A stretch of DNA of 64,000 nt from SHVO01 sp041905795 (GCA_041905795.1 JAYRKL010000009.1:62001-126000), one strand, 5' to 3'. Positions 8,768 through 18,815 are shown, counted from the stretch's first letter. The notes: generated from the letters alone by a model not told the origin. Numbers and translations are program-made.

Positions 8768-9756
8768 GCCAGACCTCCGGTGACGGCGGTCAGCAGCGGC
8801 GCGGCGGTGCGCTGGGCGATACGCAGGCGCGCGGAGCGGGCGCGCGGATTGCTGGCGGTTTCGGTGTCGCTCGGCGTGATCGGGCGGCGCGACAGCGGCT
8901 TGAAGGTGGCGGCGGCGGTCGCGGTGCCGAGGCTGGCGGGGGTGTGGCGCGAGGGCCGCGCCGCGTCGCTGGAGCGCGCGCGCAGGAAGGTTTTGACGAT
9001 GCGGTCTTCGAGGGAGTGGAACGACACCACCGCCAGCACGCCGCCCGGGCGCAGCAGGCGTTCGGCGCCGTGCAGGCCGCGTTCCAGTTCGCCCAACTCG
9101 TCGTTCACGTAAATGCGCAGGGCCTGGAAGGTGCGGGTGGCGGGATCGATGCCGTCATGGGCGCGGCGCACCTCGGCGCGGATCACGTCGGCGAGGTGCA
9201 GGGTGCGCGAGAACGGGCGGTCGCTGCGGGCGGCGACGATAGCGCGCGCGACGCGCCGCGCATGGCGTTCCTCGCCGTAGGTGAAGATGATGTCCGAGAG
9301 TTCCTTCTCCGACATGGTGTTGACCACGTCGGCGGCGCTGCGGCCGCTTTTCTCCATGCGCATGTCGAGGGGGCCGTCGCGCAGGAACGAGAAGCCGCGG
9401 GCGCGGTCGTCAATCTGCATGGAACTGACGCCGAGATCCAGCGCGATGCCGTCGACGCCGGAAACACCGCGGCTGGAGAGCAGGTCGACCATGTCGCCGA
9501 AGCGGCCATGGACCAGGTGCAGGCGGTCGGGATAGCGGGCGAACAAGGTTTCGCCGTTGGCGAGGGCTTCGGGGTCGCGGTCGATGGCCCACACCACGCA
9601 GGCGGCGGCGTCGAGCAGCGCCACCGTGTAGCCGCCGGCGCCGAAGGTGCCGTCGAGATAGGTGGCGCCGTCCTTGGGGGCGAGGGCTTCGACGACTTCG
9701 GCCAGCAGGACGGGAACATGTTGAGGCTCGGTCATGCCAGGCATCCGCGGCGTCAT
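8764..9756 (-). CDS. rsmH: 16S rRNA (cytosine(1402)-N4)-methyltransferase
   Basis: RsmH (MraW) methylates N4 of C1402 in 16S rRNA, fine-tuning the ribosomal P site. The 330-residue protein shows HVPVLLAEVVEAL at the N-terminus, the SAM-binding YLDGTFGAGGYT near residue 33, and DLGVSSMQIDDRARGFSF, a family signature. It starts at ATG 9756, overlapping the mraZ stop (ATGA); a later ATG at 9735 would give the more conventional N-terminus MTEPQHVP. The last 60 residues are basic and Ala/Thr-rich. It is the second gene of the dcw operon. Confidence 0.95.
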   Translation of the reverse strand: MTPRMPGMTEPQHVPVLLAEVVEALAPKDGATYLDGTFGAGGYTVALLDAAACVVWAIDRDPEALANGETLFARYPDRLHLVHGRFGDMVDLLSSRGVSGVDGIALDLGVSSMQIDDRARGFSFLRDGPLDMRMEKSGRSAADVVNTMSEKELSDIIFTYGEERHARRVARAIVAARSDRPFSRTLHLADVIRAEVRRAHDGIDPATRTFQALRIYVNDELGELERGLHGAERLLRPGGVLAVVSFHSLEDRIVKTFLRARSSDAARPSRHTPASLGTATAAATFKPLSRRPITPSDTETASNPRARSARLRIAQRTAAPLLTAVTGGLA

Positions 9757-10190
9757 GTTTGACCGCCGTTCTGCTTCAGCACGCGCGCACGCTTGGCTTC
9801 TTTCGCCGTATTGAACGCCGCCGGCTCCCAGATCTGGAACTTCCAGCCGGCGCCGACGAAGGCGGCTTCGGTGGAGAGCTTGGCGGCGGCCATGAATTCG
9901 TCGGGCAGGACGATGCGGCCTTCGCCGTCGAGGGCGAGATCGCGCAGGTCGCCCATGATCAGGTCGGCGATCTCGTCGCCGCCCGTGCGGGCAAAGCTGT
10001 CTTCCTGTTTGAGGGTGAGATTTTCGAAACGGTCGCGGCCGGCGCCTTCGAGGCAGGCGTCAAATAGGGAAGGGTGCAGCGCGACCGACGTCAGGCCGCG
10101 GCTCTGAATGACCGCGCGGAAGGGCGCCGGTACCGACAGGCGTCCTTTGGCGTCGATCTTATTGGTAAACGTCCCGAAGAACGCCTGCAT
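9753..10190 (-). CDS. mraZ: Transcriptional regulator MraZ
   Basis: MraZ is an AbrB/SpoVT-fold DNA-binding protein that controls its own dcw operon by binding repeated TGGGN boxes. The 145-residue protein begins FFGTFTNKIDAKGRLSVPAPFR, the first of two tandem SpoVT-AbrB repeats; the second is around LDGEGRIVLPDEF. Start ATG 10190 is set by homology and a GAGGG about 7 nt upstream. The candidate promoter and three TGGGN boxes lie about 110-150 nt upstream. It heads the cell-wall operon and its stop overlaps rsmH. Confidence 0.95.
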   Translation of the reverse strand: MQAFFGTFTNKIDAKGRLSVPAPFRAVIQSRGLTSVALHPSLFDACLEGAGRDRFENLTLKQEDSFARTGGDEIADLIMGDLRDLALDGEGRIVLPDEFMAAAKLSTEAAFVGAGWKFQIWEPAAFNTAKEAKRARVLKQNGGQT

Positions 10191-10310
10191 CGCCGAGCCA
10201 CCCTCGAAGCCCGTTCCCCTAAAATCCCGATGCAAAGCGGACAATGATTGCCACACCTAAAAGTGGTGGTGACGGCAATAAATGTTAACGCCTCATACCC
10301 GGACGTTAAT

Positions 10311-10344
10311 GGTATCTCATGGGAATTTATGGGTGTCAATGGGA
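10311..10344 (-). promoter_or_regulatory. dcw operon promoter with three MraZ-type TGGGN boxes
   Basis: Read on the minus strand there is TTGACA (10339-10334), a 17-nt spacer, then GATACC (10316-10311) as a weak -10, placing the start near 10304. On the plus strand the same stretch reads TGGGA at 10320, TGGGT at 10330 and TGGGA at 10340, exactly 10 bp apart with 5-bp spacers. This is the known MraZ operator arrangement. Binding here would cover the promoter. Promoter strength and exact start are inferred. Confidence 0.7.
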
Positions 10345-10461
10345 TGGCACCCCAATTGACCTCTAACACCATGGATTTGTTCTATTTTTGTTCTTGTATC
10401 CACGTCAAAGCAGGAAGCAGCCACAGGATGCTTCCGATGCGATCTTCTCGTTAAAGGTTAA

Positions 10462-10881
10462 TGCCAGACGGCCTATAAGCCGGGTTTTGTCCTTGGTGTT
10501 ACCACCAATGGATGACCATTCCTCTGGGACCCCTATTACTAGAGGCCTCGCGCGACCGACCCGGACGGCGATGCGAAAGCGCATCTTCCGGCGCCTTACC
10601 GCCGTTAGGCGGGTTTGCCCGGAGGGCCGTCCCTATTTGGTCTTGCTCCAGGTGGGGTTTACCCTGCCGACTCCGTTACCGGCGCCGCGGTGCGCTCTTA
10701 CCGCACCTTTTCACCCTTACCGAAGGGCCCGCCCTCTCTTGTGGGTGACCGTCCGGCGGTTTGTTTTCTGTGGCACTGTCCCTGGGGTTACCCCCGCCGG
10801 GCGTTACCCGGCACCTTGCCTTCGTGGAGCCCGGACTTTCCTCGCCTTATTGCTAAAGCGCGGTCATCCAGCCGTCTGGCA
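10462..10881 (-). ncRNA. rnpB: RNase P RNA
   Basis: This is the catalytic RNA of RNase P, which removes 5' leaders from pre-tRNAs. On the minus strand it begins near GGTGCCAGACGGC and ends with CCCGGCTTATAGGCCGTCTGG; the terminal CCAGACGGC and GCCGTCTGG pair to close the outer helix. The conserved GAGGAAAGTCCGGGCTCC is present near the 5' end, and CAGGGTAAACCCCACC and ACCCGGCTTAT further on are typical of bacterial type A. Length is about 420 nt. A possible promoter lies at 10887-10914. No clear T-run terminator follows. End positions are accurate to a few bases only. Confidence 0.95.
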
Positions 10882-10886
10882 CCGGG

Positions 10887-10914
10887 AAACTAGGCTCCTC
10901 GGCTTTAAAATCAA
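10887..10914 (-). promoter_or_regulatory. Candidate rnpB promoter
   Basis: On the minus strand TTGATT (10914-10909), a 16-nt spacer and TAGTTT (10892-10887) sit just before the mature 5' end of rnpB. The match is moderate. Confidence 0.45.
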
Positions 10915-10916
10915 GT

Positions 10917-11675
10917 TTAACCGCGGGCCTCGGCGTAGCGGACGTCGACCGCGGCCAGGACTGCGGCGGTGTCCAGGTCCAGGATCCCGTCGACCCGTCC
11001 CGGCCTGAACCTGCGCTGGAAGGCGGCGATGACATCGGTGGCCACCGAACGGGGGTCCAGCAGGTCGGCGCCCAGGCGTTCATTCACGGGGACGGGGTAG
11101 CCGATCTCGGACAGGCGGCGGAAGGCGGCGGAGAGGTCGGGCACCCCAGGGAGGGGGCGCGTCGGTTCCGGCCACAGGCCGATCCCGGCATCCGCCAGCC
11201 GCCGCCAGGGGAAGAGTTCGCCGGGATCGGTTTTACGCCCGGGTGCGATATCCGAATGCGCGAGCACATTGTCGGGCGTGATGCCGTGGCGGCCGATGAC
11301 GCCGCCGGCGAGGTCGATCAGCGCGGCGATCTGCGCTTCGGGAAAGGCACGGTAGCCGTGGTCGTGGCCGGGATTGACGATCTCGATGCCGACCGAGGTG
11401 GAGTTGATGTCGCGCACGCCGCGCCAGAAGGATTTGCCGGCGTGCCAGGCGCGTTTGTCCTCCGCCACCAGGCGGGTGACCGTGCCGTCTTCGTCGAGCA
11501 GGTAATGCGCGCTGACCTGTGCGGCGGGATCGGACAGCCGCTCCAGCGCCGCGGCGACCGACACCATGCCGGTGTAATGCAGCACCAGATGGCGAACACC
11601 GATCACGCCGTCCACCGCCTGGCGGTCGCTGAAATTGGGGGAAGGCCTGTCGGTGACGGTGAGCGCCATACCCAA
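10917..11675 (-). CDS. N-acetylmuramoyl-L-alanine amidase (AmpD/AmiD-like) with peptidoglycan-binding domain
   Basis: This is a zinc amidase that cuts the MurNAc-L-Ala bond of peptidoglycan or muropeptides. The 252-residue protein has an Amidase_2 domain: HLVLHYTGM near residue 29 supplies the first Zn histidine, GIEIVNPGHDHG lies mid-domain, and LAHSDIAPGRKTDPG near 155 supplies the second histidine and the aspartate. A C-terminal segment (about 190-250) looks like PG_binding_1. There is no convincing signal peptide, so it may be a cytoplasmic AmpD-like recycling enzyme or a short AmiD; the binding domain favours AmiD. It is encoded just upstream of rnpB. Confidence 0.88.
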   Translation of the reverse strand: MGMALTVTDRPSPNFSDRQAVDGVIGVRHLVLHYTGMVSVAAALERLSDPAAQVSAHYLLDEDGTVTRLVAEDKRAWHAGKSFWRGVRDINSTSVGIEIVNPGHDHGYRAFPEAQIAALIDLAGGVIGRHGITPDNVLAHSDIAPGRKTDPGELFPWRRLADAGIGLWPEPTRPLPGVPDLSAAFRRLSEIGYPVPVNERLGADLLDPRSVATDVIAAFQRRFRPGRVDGILDLDTAAVLAAVDVRYAEARG

Positions 11676-11982
11676 GCGTCTAGGGCATTTCCGAAAGCGC
11701 CGAAAGTCTTACATCGGAGGCTGCGGCGTATGCGCTCCGCGGTCAGGCCGTAGCCGGCGGTCCGGTCCGGCGCCTTTCGGGACAACGCGAAACCGGCGGA
11801 AAGGGTCCGATTTGCAATTCAAAAAGCGGGCTGTTTTAATCGCTCGGCCAAGAGAGCGGCGGAGGTCGGCCCACCGGACAATCGGCCTCGAAAAGAGCGT
11901 CCTTGGCGCTACGAGACCACTGTACCACTGTAATGTAAGCTTTGGACGAGGCGGCGGCATAACCGCCGAAGGGGAAAACACC
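11676..11982. other. Intergenic region between divergent amidase and acyl-CoA dehydrogenase genes
   Basis: About 300 bp with no coding region. It must hold two divergent promoters. A tandem 8-bp repeat CCACTGTA (11917-11932) precedes the plus-strand gene and ends next to a TGTAAT that could be a -10. The frame of the downstream gene stays open back to 11635, but the protein there is unlike the family. Confidence 0.5.
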
Positions 11983-13764
11983 ATGACGACGTACACCGCG
12001 CCATTGCGCGACATGCGGTTTGTGCTGCACGAGCTGTTCGATGCGCCCGCCACGCTCACGGCTTTGCCGGGCCTGGAAGACGCCTCGGCCGATGTGATGG
12101 ATGCGGTGCTCGATGAATGCGCCAAGCTGTGCGAGGAGGTGTTGTTCCCGATCAACCAGACCGGCGACCAGGTGGGCTGCACCATCAAGGACGGCAAGGT
12201 CACGACTCCCCCCGGCTTCAAGGAAGCCTACGCCCAATACGCCGCCGGCGGCTGGTGCGGCCTGACCGCGAGCCCGGAGTTCGGCGGGCAAGGCCTGCCG
12301 GAAACGCTCGACTGCCTGGTGGCGGAGATGATCGGTTCGGCCAATCTCTCGCTCGGCCTTTATCCCGGCCTGACCCAGGGCACGATCCTGGCGCTGACGG
12401 CGCTGGGAACGCCCGAACAGAAAAAAACCTATCTTCCCAAACTCATCGGCGGTACCTGGCAGGGCACCATGTGCCTGACCGAGTCACACGCCGGCTCCGA
12501 TCTCGGCCTCTTGCGCACCAAGGCGGTGCCCAACGGCGACGGCTCCTACAGCGTCACCGGCACCAAGATCTTCATCTCCGCCGGCGAACACGACATGGTG
12601 GATAACATCGTGCACCTGGTGCTGGCGCGCCTGCCCGATGCGCCGGAAGGCAGCCGCGGCATCTCCATGTTCCTGGTGCCCAAGTTCTTCCCCAAGGCCG
12701 ATGGGTCCCCGGGCGAGCGCAACGCCGTCGCCGCCGGCTCCATCGAACACAAGATGGGCATGAAGGCCTCGGTCACCTGCGTCATGAACTTCGACGGCGC
12801 CAAGGGCTGGCTGGTGGGCGAGGCGCACAAGGGCCTCGCCGGCATGTTCGTAATGATGAACAAGGAACGCCTGTTCGTGGGCGGTCAGGGCCTGTCGCAG
12901 GCGGAAATCGCCTATCAGAGTGCCGCGGCTTACGCGAAGGACCGCGTGCAGGGCCGCGCCGCTACCGGGCCTGCGCGTCCCGACAAGCCGGCCGATCCCA
13001 TCATCGTGCATCCCGACATCCGCAACCGCCTGATGTTCTCGCGATCCATCATCGAGGCCGAGCGCGCGCTCACGGTATGGACTCACCTGAATGTGGATAT
13101 CGCCCACCACCATCCCGACAAGGCCGCGCGCCAGAAGGCCGACGACATGGTGGGTCTGATGACCCCCATCGTCAAAGCCGCCGGCACCGGCTTCGGCTCC
13201 GAGATCACCAACGCCTGCCTGCAGGCCTTCGGCGGCCACGGCTATATCCGCGAACACGGCATGGAGCAACTGGTGCGCGACGTGCGCATCACCGAGATCT
13301 ACGAAGGCACCAACACCATTCAGGCCTTGGACCTGGTGGGCCGCAAGCTCGGCATCGACGGCGGCCGCCTGTTCAAGGGCTGGGTGGCGCAAGTGAACGA
13401 GGACCTGAAACGCGTCGACGGCCGCAACGACCTCGCGGACTTCTCGGGTCCCTTGAAGGACGCGGTGAAGCGCCTGGCCGACTGCACCGAATGGCTGAAC
13501 GAGGAAGCCAAACGCGACCCCAACGCCAAGGGCGCCGCCGCCAACGAATACCTGCGCTTGTTCGCGCTCACGGTGTTCGCCTGGATCTGGCTGCTCACCG
13601 CCGAGAAAGCTATCGCCAACAAGAGCGGCGATGCCTTCTACGCCGCCAAGCTGGACGTGGGCCGCTATTTCATGAAACGCGTGCTGCCGCAGACCGTGAG
13701 CCTGGATGCGATCGTGCGCTCCGGCAGCGGCGCCATGATGGCGATGGCGGAAGCGGCGTTCTAG
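11983..13764 (+). CDS. Acyl-CoA dehydrogenase, long DmdC-like form
   Basis: This is an FAD-dependent alpha,beta-desaturase of acyl-CoA thioesters. The 593-residue product is the long family type: a short N-terminal helical domain (MTTYTAPLRDMRFVLHEL), a classic ACAD core with TMCLTESHAGSDLG near 160, and a C-terminal extra domain after LFKGWVAQVNEDL. The catalytic base is probably the glutamate in RITEIYEGTNTIQALD. Related proteins include 3-methylmercaptopropionyl-CoA dehydrogenase (DmdC), but substrate cannot be assigned from sequence. Start ATG 11983 has AAGGGG 8-13 nt upstream and matches the family N-terminus. No beta-oxidation partner genes are adjacent. Confidence 0.9.
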   Translation: MTTYTAPLRDMRFVLHELFDAPATLTALPGLEDASADVMDAVLDECAKLCEEVLFPINQTGDQVGCTIKDGKVTTPPGFKEAYAQYAAGGWCGLTASPEFGGQGLPETLDCLVAEMIGSANLSLGLYPGLTQGTILALTALGTPEQKKTYLPKLIGGTWQGTMCLTESHAGSDLGLLRTKAVPNGDGSYSVTGTKIFISAGEHDMVDNIVHLVLARLPDAPEGSRGISMFLVPKFFPKADGSPGERNAVAAGSIEHKMGMKASVTCVMNFDGAKGWLVGEAHKGLAGMFVMMNKERLFVGGQGLSQAEIAYQSAAAYAKDRVQGRAATGPARPDKPADPIIVHPDIRNRLMFSRSIIEAERALTVWTHLNVDIAHHHPDKAARQKADDMVGLMTPIVKAAGTGFGSEITNACLQAFGGHGYIREHGMEQLVRDVRITEIYEGTNTIQALDLVGRKLGIDGGRLFKGWVAQVNEDLKRVDGRNDLADFSGPLKDAVKRLADCTEWLNEEAKRDPNAKGAAANEYLRLFALTVFAWIWLLTAEKAIANKSGDAFYAAKLDVGRYFMKRVLPQTVSLDAIVRSGSGAMMAMAEAAF

Positions 13765-13769
13765 CACGC

Positions 13770-14159
13770 ATGAAGTGGTGGGTTTGCGCTGTCGGTGTGT
13801 TGCTCTCCGCCGGGGCCGCGGCCGATCAGCCGCGGCCGGTGCGGGTCTACGCCTACCACGACGCCTTGAGCGCCGACTTCGCGCGGGCTCTGACGGCAAC
13901 GCTCGCGGTGGCCGGCGGCTTTCTTGCGGCGCCCGAACAACTGTCCGATGACCAGCTCAGCCTGGTGCTGGGCCAGAATGTCGCACCGCTCAATTCCGAC
14001 CCTTCCAAGATTCGCTATGACATCGAATTCCGGAACTCCGACGGCGCCAGCTTGGGATTTGTTTCTCATGTCTGCCGGAAGGCGAAGTTCGAAGGGTGTT
14101 TTGCGCCGATCGTCACCCAGGCGGTGCAGATCTCGGCAGCGATGGGCCCGCGCAGGTAA
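13770..14159 (+). CDS. Small secreted protein of unknown function
   Basis: This 129-residue protein lies 5 nt after the acyl-CoA dehydrogenase stop and is probably co-transcribed. It has a short N-terminal signal peptide (MKWWVCAVGVLLSAGAAA, cleavage likely before DQ), so it is predicted periplasmic. The mature part is a small mixed domain with two cysteines close together near the C-terminus (CRKAKFEGC), possibly a disulfide. I do not recognise the family. Codon use matches the neighbours, and the frame is open with a sensible signal peptide, which supports it being real. Confidence 0.65.
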   Translation: MKWWVCAVGVLLSAGAAADQPRPVRVYAYHDALSADFARALTATLAVAGGFLAAPEQLSDDQLSLVLGQNVAPLNSDPSKIRYDIEFRNSDGASLGFVSHVCRKAKFEGCFAPIVTQAVQISAAMGPRR

Positions 14160-14175
14160 TCTAGGGCGGCGCCGG

Positions 14176-14202
14176 ATTAAATTGTACCAGGTACAATTTA
14201 AT
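14176..14202. repeat. 27-bp palindrome with GTACC core
   Basis: A perfect palindrome around a single central A (14189), containing AATTGTACCAGGTACAATT. A near-identical palindrome lies 48 bp away at 14238. It could be a protein-binding site or a hairpin between convergent genes. There is no loop and no T-run. Confidence 0.6.
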
Positions 14203-14237
14203 AGGCGCTGCATCTCAACGCGTTCACCGCGTGCAGA

Positions 14238-14256
14238 AATTGTACCTGGTACAATT
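14238..14256. repeat. 19-bp palindrome with GTACC core
   Basis: AATTGTACCTGGTACAATT, a perfect palindrome around a central T. It differs from the palindrome at 14176 only in the centre base and flanks. It overlaps the stop codon of the ribbon-helix-helix gene. Confidence 0.6.
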
Positions 14257-14470
14257 AAATCCCCTGCTGAGCAGCTCGTAGCACATACACCCGAATAGCG
14301 CTGGAAAGATTACCCGCCCGGTCCTTGTCGATCTCCGCGATCAGTTGATTGACCGAAAGGTTCTTGCGCTCGGCTATCTCGCGTAAGGCGTCCCAGAACG
14401 GCGCCTCGACGGAAACGCTGGTGCGGTGCCCGTCGATATCCACCGAGCGCTTCTTCAGCCCATCATTCAT
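14255..14470 (-). CDS. Ribbon-helix-helix domain protein
   Basis: This 71-residue protein has the RHH pattern: a basic strand (KKRSVDIDGHRTSVSVE), then two helices (APFWDALREIAERKN and SVNQLIAEIDKDR). Such proteins dimerise and bind operator DNA through the strands. This group (RHH_4 type) is common in alphaproteobacteria as a lone gene. The start ATG 14470 lies inside the fumC 3' end, overlapping by 8 nt, so it is coupled to fumC. No toxin gene is adjacent, so an antitoxin role is unlikely. Two palindromes at its 3' end could be its targets, but that is speculative. Confidence 0.8.
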   Translation of the reverse strand: MNDGLKKRSVDIDGHRTSVSVEAPFWDALREIAERKNLSVNQLIAEIDKDRAGNLSSAIRVYVLRAAQQGI

Positions 14471-15854
14471 GCGGCGAGGTCATGTCGCCGGGCCTGACCC
14501 AGGCGTCGAACTGTTCGGCGGTGACGTAACCCAGGGCCAGCGCGGCCTCGCGCAAGGTCGTGCCCTCGGCATGGGCCTTCTTGGCGATGGACGCGGACTT
14601 GTCGTAGCCGATGTGCGGGTTCAGGGCGGTCACCAGCATCAGCGAATTCTCGAGATGCTTGGCGATGACCTGGGTATTGGGCTTGATGCCCACGGCGCAG
14701 TGCTTGTTGAAACTGACCACGGCGTCGGTCAACAGGCGGATCGATTGCAGCACGTTGTAGACGATCACCGGCTTGAAGACATTGAGTTCCAGGTGGCCAT
14801 GGGACCCCGCCACCGAGGCGGCGACCGCGTTGCCCATGACCTGGGCACAGACCATGGTCAGCGCTTCGGCCTGGGTCGGGTTGACCTTGCCCGGCATGAT
14901 CGACGAACCCGGCTCGTTCTCCGGCAGGATCAGTTCGGCCAGGCCTGAGCGCGGGCCGGAGGCCAAGAGCCGGATGTCGTTGGCGATCTTCATCAGCGAC
15001 ACGGCGACGGTGTTGAGCGCGCCCGCCACCTCCACCATGGCGTCGTGGCTGCCGAGCGCCTCGAAATAGTTCACCGCCGGCCAGAACGGCAGTTCGGTCA
15101 GGCCGCGCAATTCGGCGCAGAATTTGTCGGCGAACCCCTTTTTGGCGTTAAGCCCGGTGCCGACGGCGGTGCCGCCCTGGGCGAGGCGATAAACGCGCGG
15201 CAGGGTCGCCTTGATGCGTTCGACGGATAGTCCCAACTGTGTGACGTAGCCCGAGAACTCCTGGCCGAGGGTGAGAGGGGTCGCGTCCTGCAGATGGGTG
15301 CGGCCGATCTTGACGATTTTCATGAAATCGTCGGCCTTGTTGTCGAAGGTGCCTTGCAGGCGTTCGATCGCGGGCACCAAGTGGCCGGTCAGCTCGCGCG
15401 CCACCGCGATATGCATCACCGCCGGGAAACTGTCGTTGGAGGACTGTCCGCGGTTGACGTGGTCGTTGGGATGAACCGGCGACTTGCCGCCGCGGCCCTT
15501 GCCCAAAATCTCGTTGGCGCGCCCGGCGATGACCTCGTTGGCATTCATGTTGGTCTGGGTGCCGGACCCGGTCTGCCACACTACCAGCGGGAATTCGTCG
15601 TCGAGCTTTCCGTCGGCGACTTCGCTTGCTGCTTGCACGATGACGTCGGCGATCTCGGGCGGCAGTTCGCCCAGGGTCTTGTTGGCCAGCGCCGCGGCTT
15701 TTTTCTGCAAGCCGAAGGCGCGGATCAGCGGCAGCGGCATGCGCTCGGTGCCGATCTTGAAATGCTCGAAGCTGCGCTGGGTCTGCGCGCCCCAATAATG
15801 ATCAGCGGGCACCTCGATCTTGCCCATGCTGTCGGTCTCGGTGCGGGTGGTCAT
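14463..15854 (-). CDS. fumC: Fumarate hydratase, class II
   Basis: This TCA-cycle enzyme interconverts fumarate and L-malate without an Fe-S cluster. The 463-residue product shows the superfamily signature GSSIMPGKVNP around residue 315, TGSGTQTNMN near 96, and NDHVNRGQSSND near 130, all typical of class II fumarase. It functions as a tetramer. It is coupled by overlap with a small RHH gene downstream. Unusually, an oxygen-sensitive class I fumarase is encoded in the same strand 0.6 kb upstream, with only one gene between. Confidence 0.96.
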   Translation of the reverse strand: MTTRTETDSMGKIEVPADHYWGAQTQRSFEHFKIGTERMPLPLIRAFGLQKKAAALANKTLGELPPEIADVIVQAASEVADGKLDDEFPLVVWQTGSGTQTNMNANEVIAGRANEILGKGRGGKSPVHPNDHVNRGQSSNDSFPAVMHIAVARELTGHLVPAIERLQGTFDNKADDFMKIVKIGRTHLQDATPLTLGQEFSGYVTQLGLSVERIKATLPRVYRLAQGGTAVGTGLNAKKGFADKFCAELRGLTELPFWPAVNYFEALGSHDAMVEVAGALNTVAVSLMKIANDIRLLASGPRSGLAELILPENEPGSSIMPGKVNPTQAEALTMVCAQVMGNAVAASVAGSHGHLELNVFKPVIVYNVLQSIRLLTDAVVSFNKHCAVGIKPNTQVIAKHLENSLMLVTALNPHIGYDKSASIAKKAHAEGTTLREAALALGYVTAEQFDAWVRPGDMTSPHE

Positions 15855-15861
15855 CGGGCCC

Positions 15862-16478
15862 TCATGGTTGAGGGCTTAAGCCTTCAAGGAACCGCCCCGC
15901 CGCGTCAAGGGCCGCCGCGAGGTTTTGCGCCTGTGTAAGGCCCGAGGCCTTGCGCGGTTTGAGGTCGTGGTCGCCGTCTTCTGCCCAGAATAGCCGGACC
16001 TTGCGCGACAGCTTCAAGCCTTTGACATAGGCCGCATTGCCCATGGGGTCGCGGGTACCCTGGCACATCAACGTGGGTGTCTTAAGCGTGGCGAGATGCG
16101 CGGTGCGCTTGGGGTTTTCTTTGCCGCCGACCCCGACGAAGGGATAGCCGAGACATAAAAGCCCGGCCGCGCCGACTTCGTCGGCGATCAGGCTGGCCAT
16201 GCGCCCACCCATGGATTTGCCGCCGATTGCGAAGGGCCCTGTCACGTCAGCGATAACACTTCGCCACGTATCGAGCAGCACCGGCTCGCGGTCGGGCGGC
16301 TTGCGTTTGCCGCCCCGGCGCGCGGCCATGTAGGGGAATTCGAACCGCCCGACGCGGAAGCCTTTGTCCGCCAGGCCTTCGGCGAAAAAGGCCATGAACG
16401 GCGTGTCCATCGGCGCGCCGGCGCCGTGGGCGAGGACGACGGTGAGGCCGGCTTTCGCCGGCCCGTTCCAGACTAAAC

Positions 16479-16482
<4 letters not shown>
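15862..16482 (-). CDS. Alpha/beta hydrolase of the dienelactone-hydrolase-like group
   Basis: A 206-residue single-domain hydrolase. It has the oxyanion segment LAHGAGAPMDTPFM, a nucleophile elbow GGKSMGG with serine near residue 100, an acid in GTRD near 150, and a histidine in DGDHDLKP near 175. This pattern matches the small alpha/beta hydrolases related to KAT/Tex30-type proteins; the substrate is unknown. The GTG start at 16482 overlaps the stop of the upstream fumarase gene (GTGA), and fumC starts 7 nt after its stop, so it is embedded in a fumarase operon. Confidence 0.82.
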
Positions 16483-18092
<1,610 letters not shown>

Positions 18093-18158
18093 CGGTCGGG
18101 TCCTGCACTAGCGATAAAGTGGGGGCGATAAAGCGGGCATGCGGGCCCGCTCCTGGCG

Positions 18159-18719
18159 CTATTTTTTCCGGAAAGCGTCCAAGGTCACGACCTTGCCGGG
18201 CGTATCGTCGCCGGCGGCGGGCGTCACCGCGGGTTTGACCGCCGGCGCGGCGCCGGCGGTCTTGAGACGCTGGGTCACCTTGGCGGAATCGATGGCGCCG
18301 ATCTCCTCCACCGGCGGATCGCCGGCGTCGTCGTTATCGTCGTCTTCGTCGGCCTGCTCCTCGAATTCGACATGGAACTGGAGGCCGAATTTGGCGTGCG
18401 GGTCGGCGAACGCCGTGACGGCGGCGAAGGGGACCGACAGTTTCTGGCTGACGCCGGAGAACGACAAGGTGATCTCGAAATGCTCCTCGTGCACCTTCAG
18501 GTCCCAGAACTGGTGCTGGAGCACGATGGTCATCTCGTTGGGATGCAGCGCCCGCAGCGCGGCGGCGATATCGACGTCCGGATGGGTGGTGTCGAAGGTG
18601 ATGTAGAAATGATGCGCGCCGGGAAGACCCTGCGCTTCGGTGATTTCCAGGGCCTGGCGCAGCACGCCGCGTAGGGCGTCCTCCACCATCCGCTCATAAC
18701 TCAAGGATGTAATAGCCAT
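18159..18719 (-). CDS. sspB: SspB, ClpXP adaptor for ssrA-tagged proteins
   Basis: SspB binds the N-terminal part of ssrA degradation tags and tethers the substrate to ClpXP. The 186-residue protein has the alphaproteobacterial SspB fold region (YERMVEDALRGVLR to about residue 120), an acidic linker (EEQADEDDDNDDAGDPPVEE), and a C-terminal tail ending KVVTLDAFRKK that fits the ClpX-docking (XB) motif. The gene lies directly next to ssrA on the same strand, so tag and adaptor are encoded side by side. Its promoter must lie in 18720-18780, after the ssrA hairpins, or it is read through from ssrA. Confidence 0.92.
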   Translation of the reverse strand: MAITSLSYERMVEDALRGVLRQALEITEAQGLPGAHHFYITFDTTHPDVDIAAALRALHPNEMTIVLQHQFWDLKVHEEHFEITLSFSGVSQKLSVPFAAVTAFADPHAKFGLQFHVEFEEQADEDDDNDDAGDPPVEEIGAIDSAKVTQRLKTAGAAPAVKPAVTPAAGDDTPGKVVTLDAFRKK

Positions 18720-18782
18720 TGCGGTATTTTCCCCGCCCAGCCGGGCCGGGGCAATCCAGAAAAGAAATTTTATTAAGGGGAT

Positions 18783-18815
18783 GAAAGTGGGGGGCTTCTG
18801 TTGCCCGGTGCCCCC
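18783..18815 (-). terminator. Second copy of a 33-bp hairpin repeat downstream of ssrA
   Basis: On the minus strand GGGGGC, then ACCGGGCAACAGAA, then GCCCCC forms a strong stem-loop. It is an exact repeat of 18849-18881. A third GCCCCCC (18832-18838) followed by a T-rich run lies between the two copies. It probably ends or trims ssrA transcripts. Confidence 0.6.

Noticed and set aside
11917..11932. Tandem CCACTGTA repeat as a possible operator
   Set aside because: Only two 8-bp units, no symmetry and no partner site; listed only as part of the intergenic description.
11635..11982. In-frame upstream extension of the acyl-CoA dehydrogenase
   Set aside because: The extension crosses into the amidase gene, has no similarity to the family, and a good start with a ribosome site exists at 11983.
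14255..14470. Toxin-antitoxin system at the RHH gene with its palindromes
   Set aside because: No toxin-like ORF is next to it; the gene is overlapped with fumC, and the palindromes are at the 3' end, not in a promoter.
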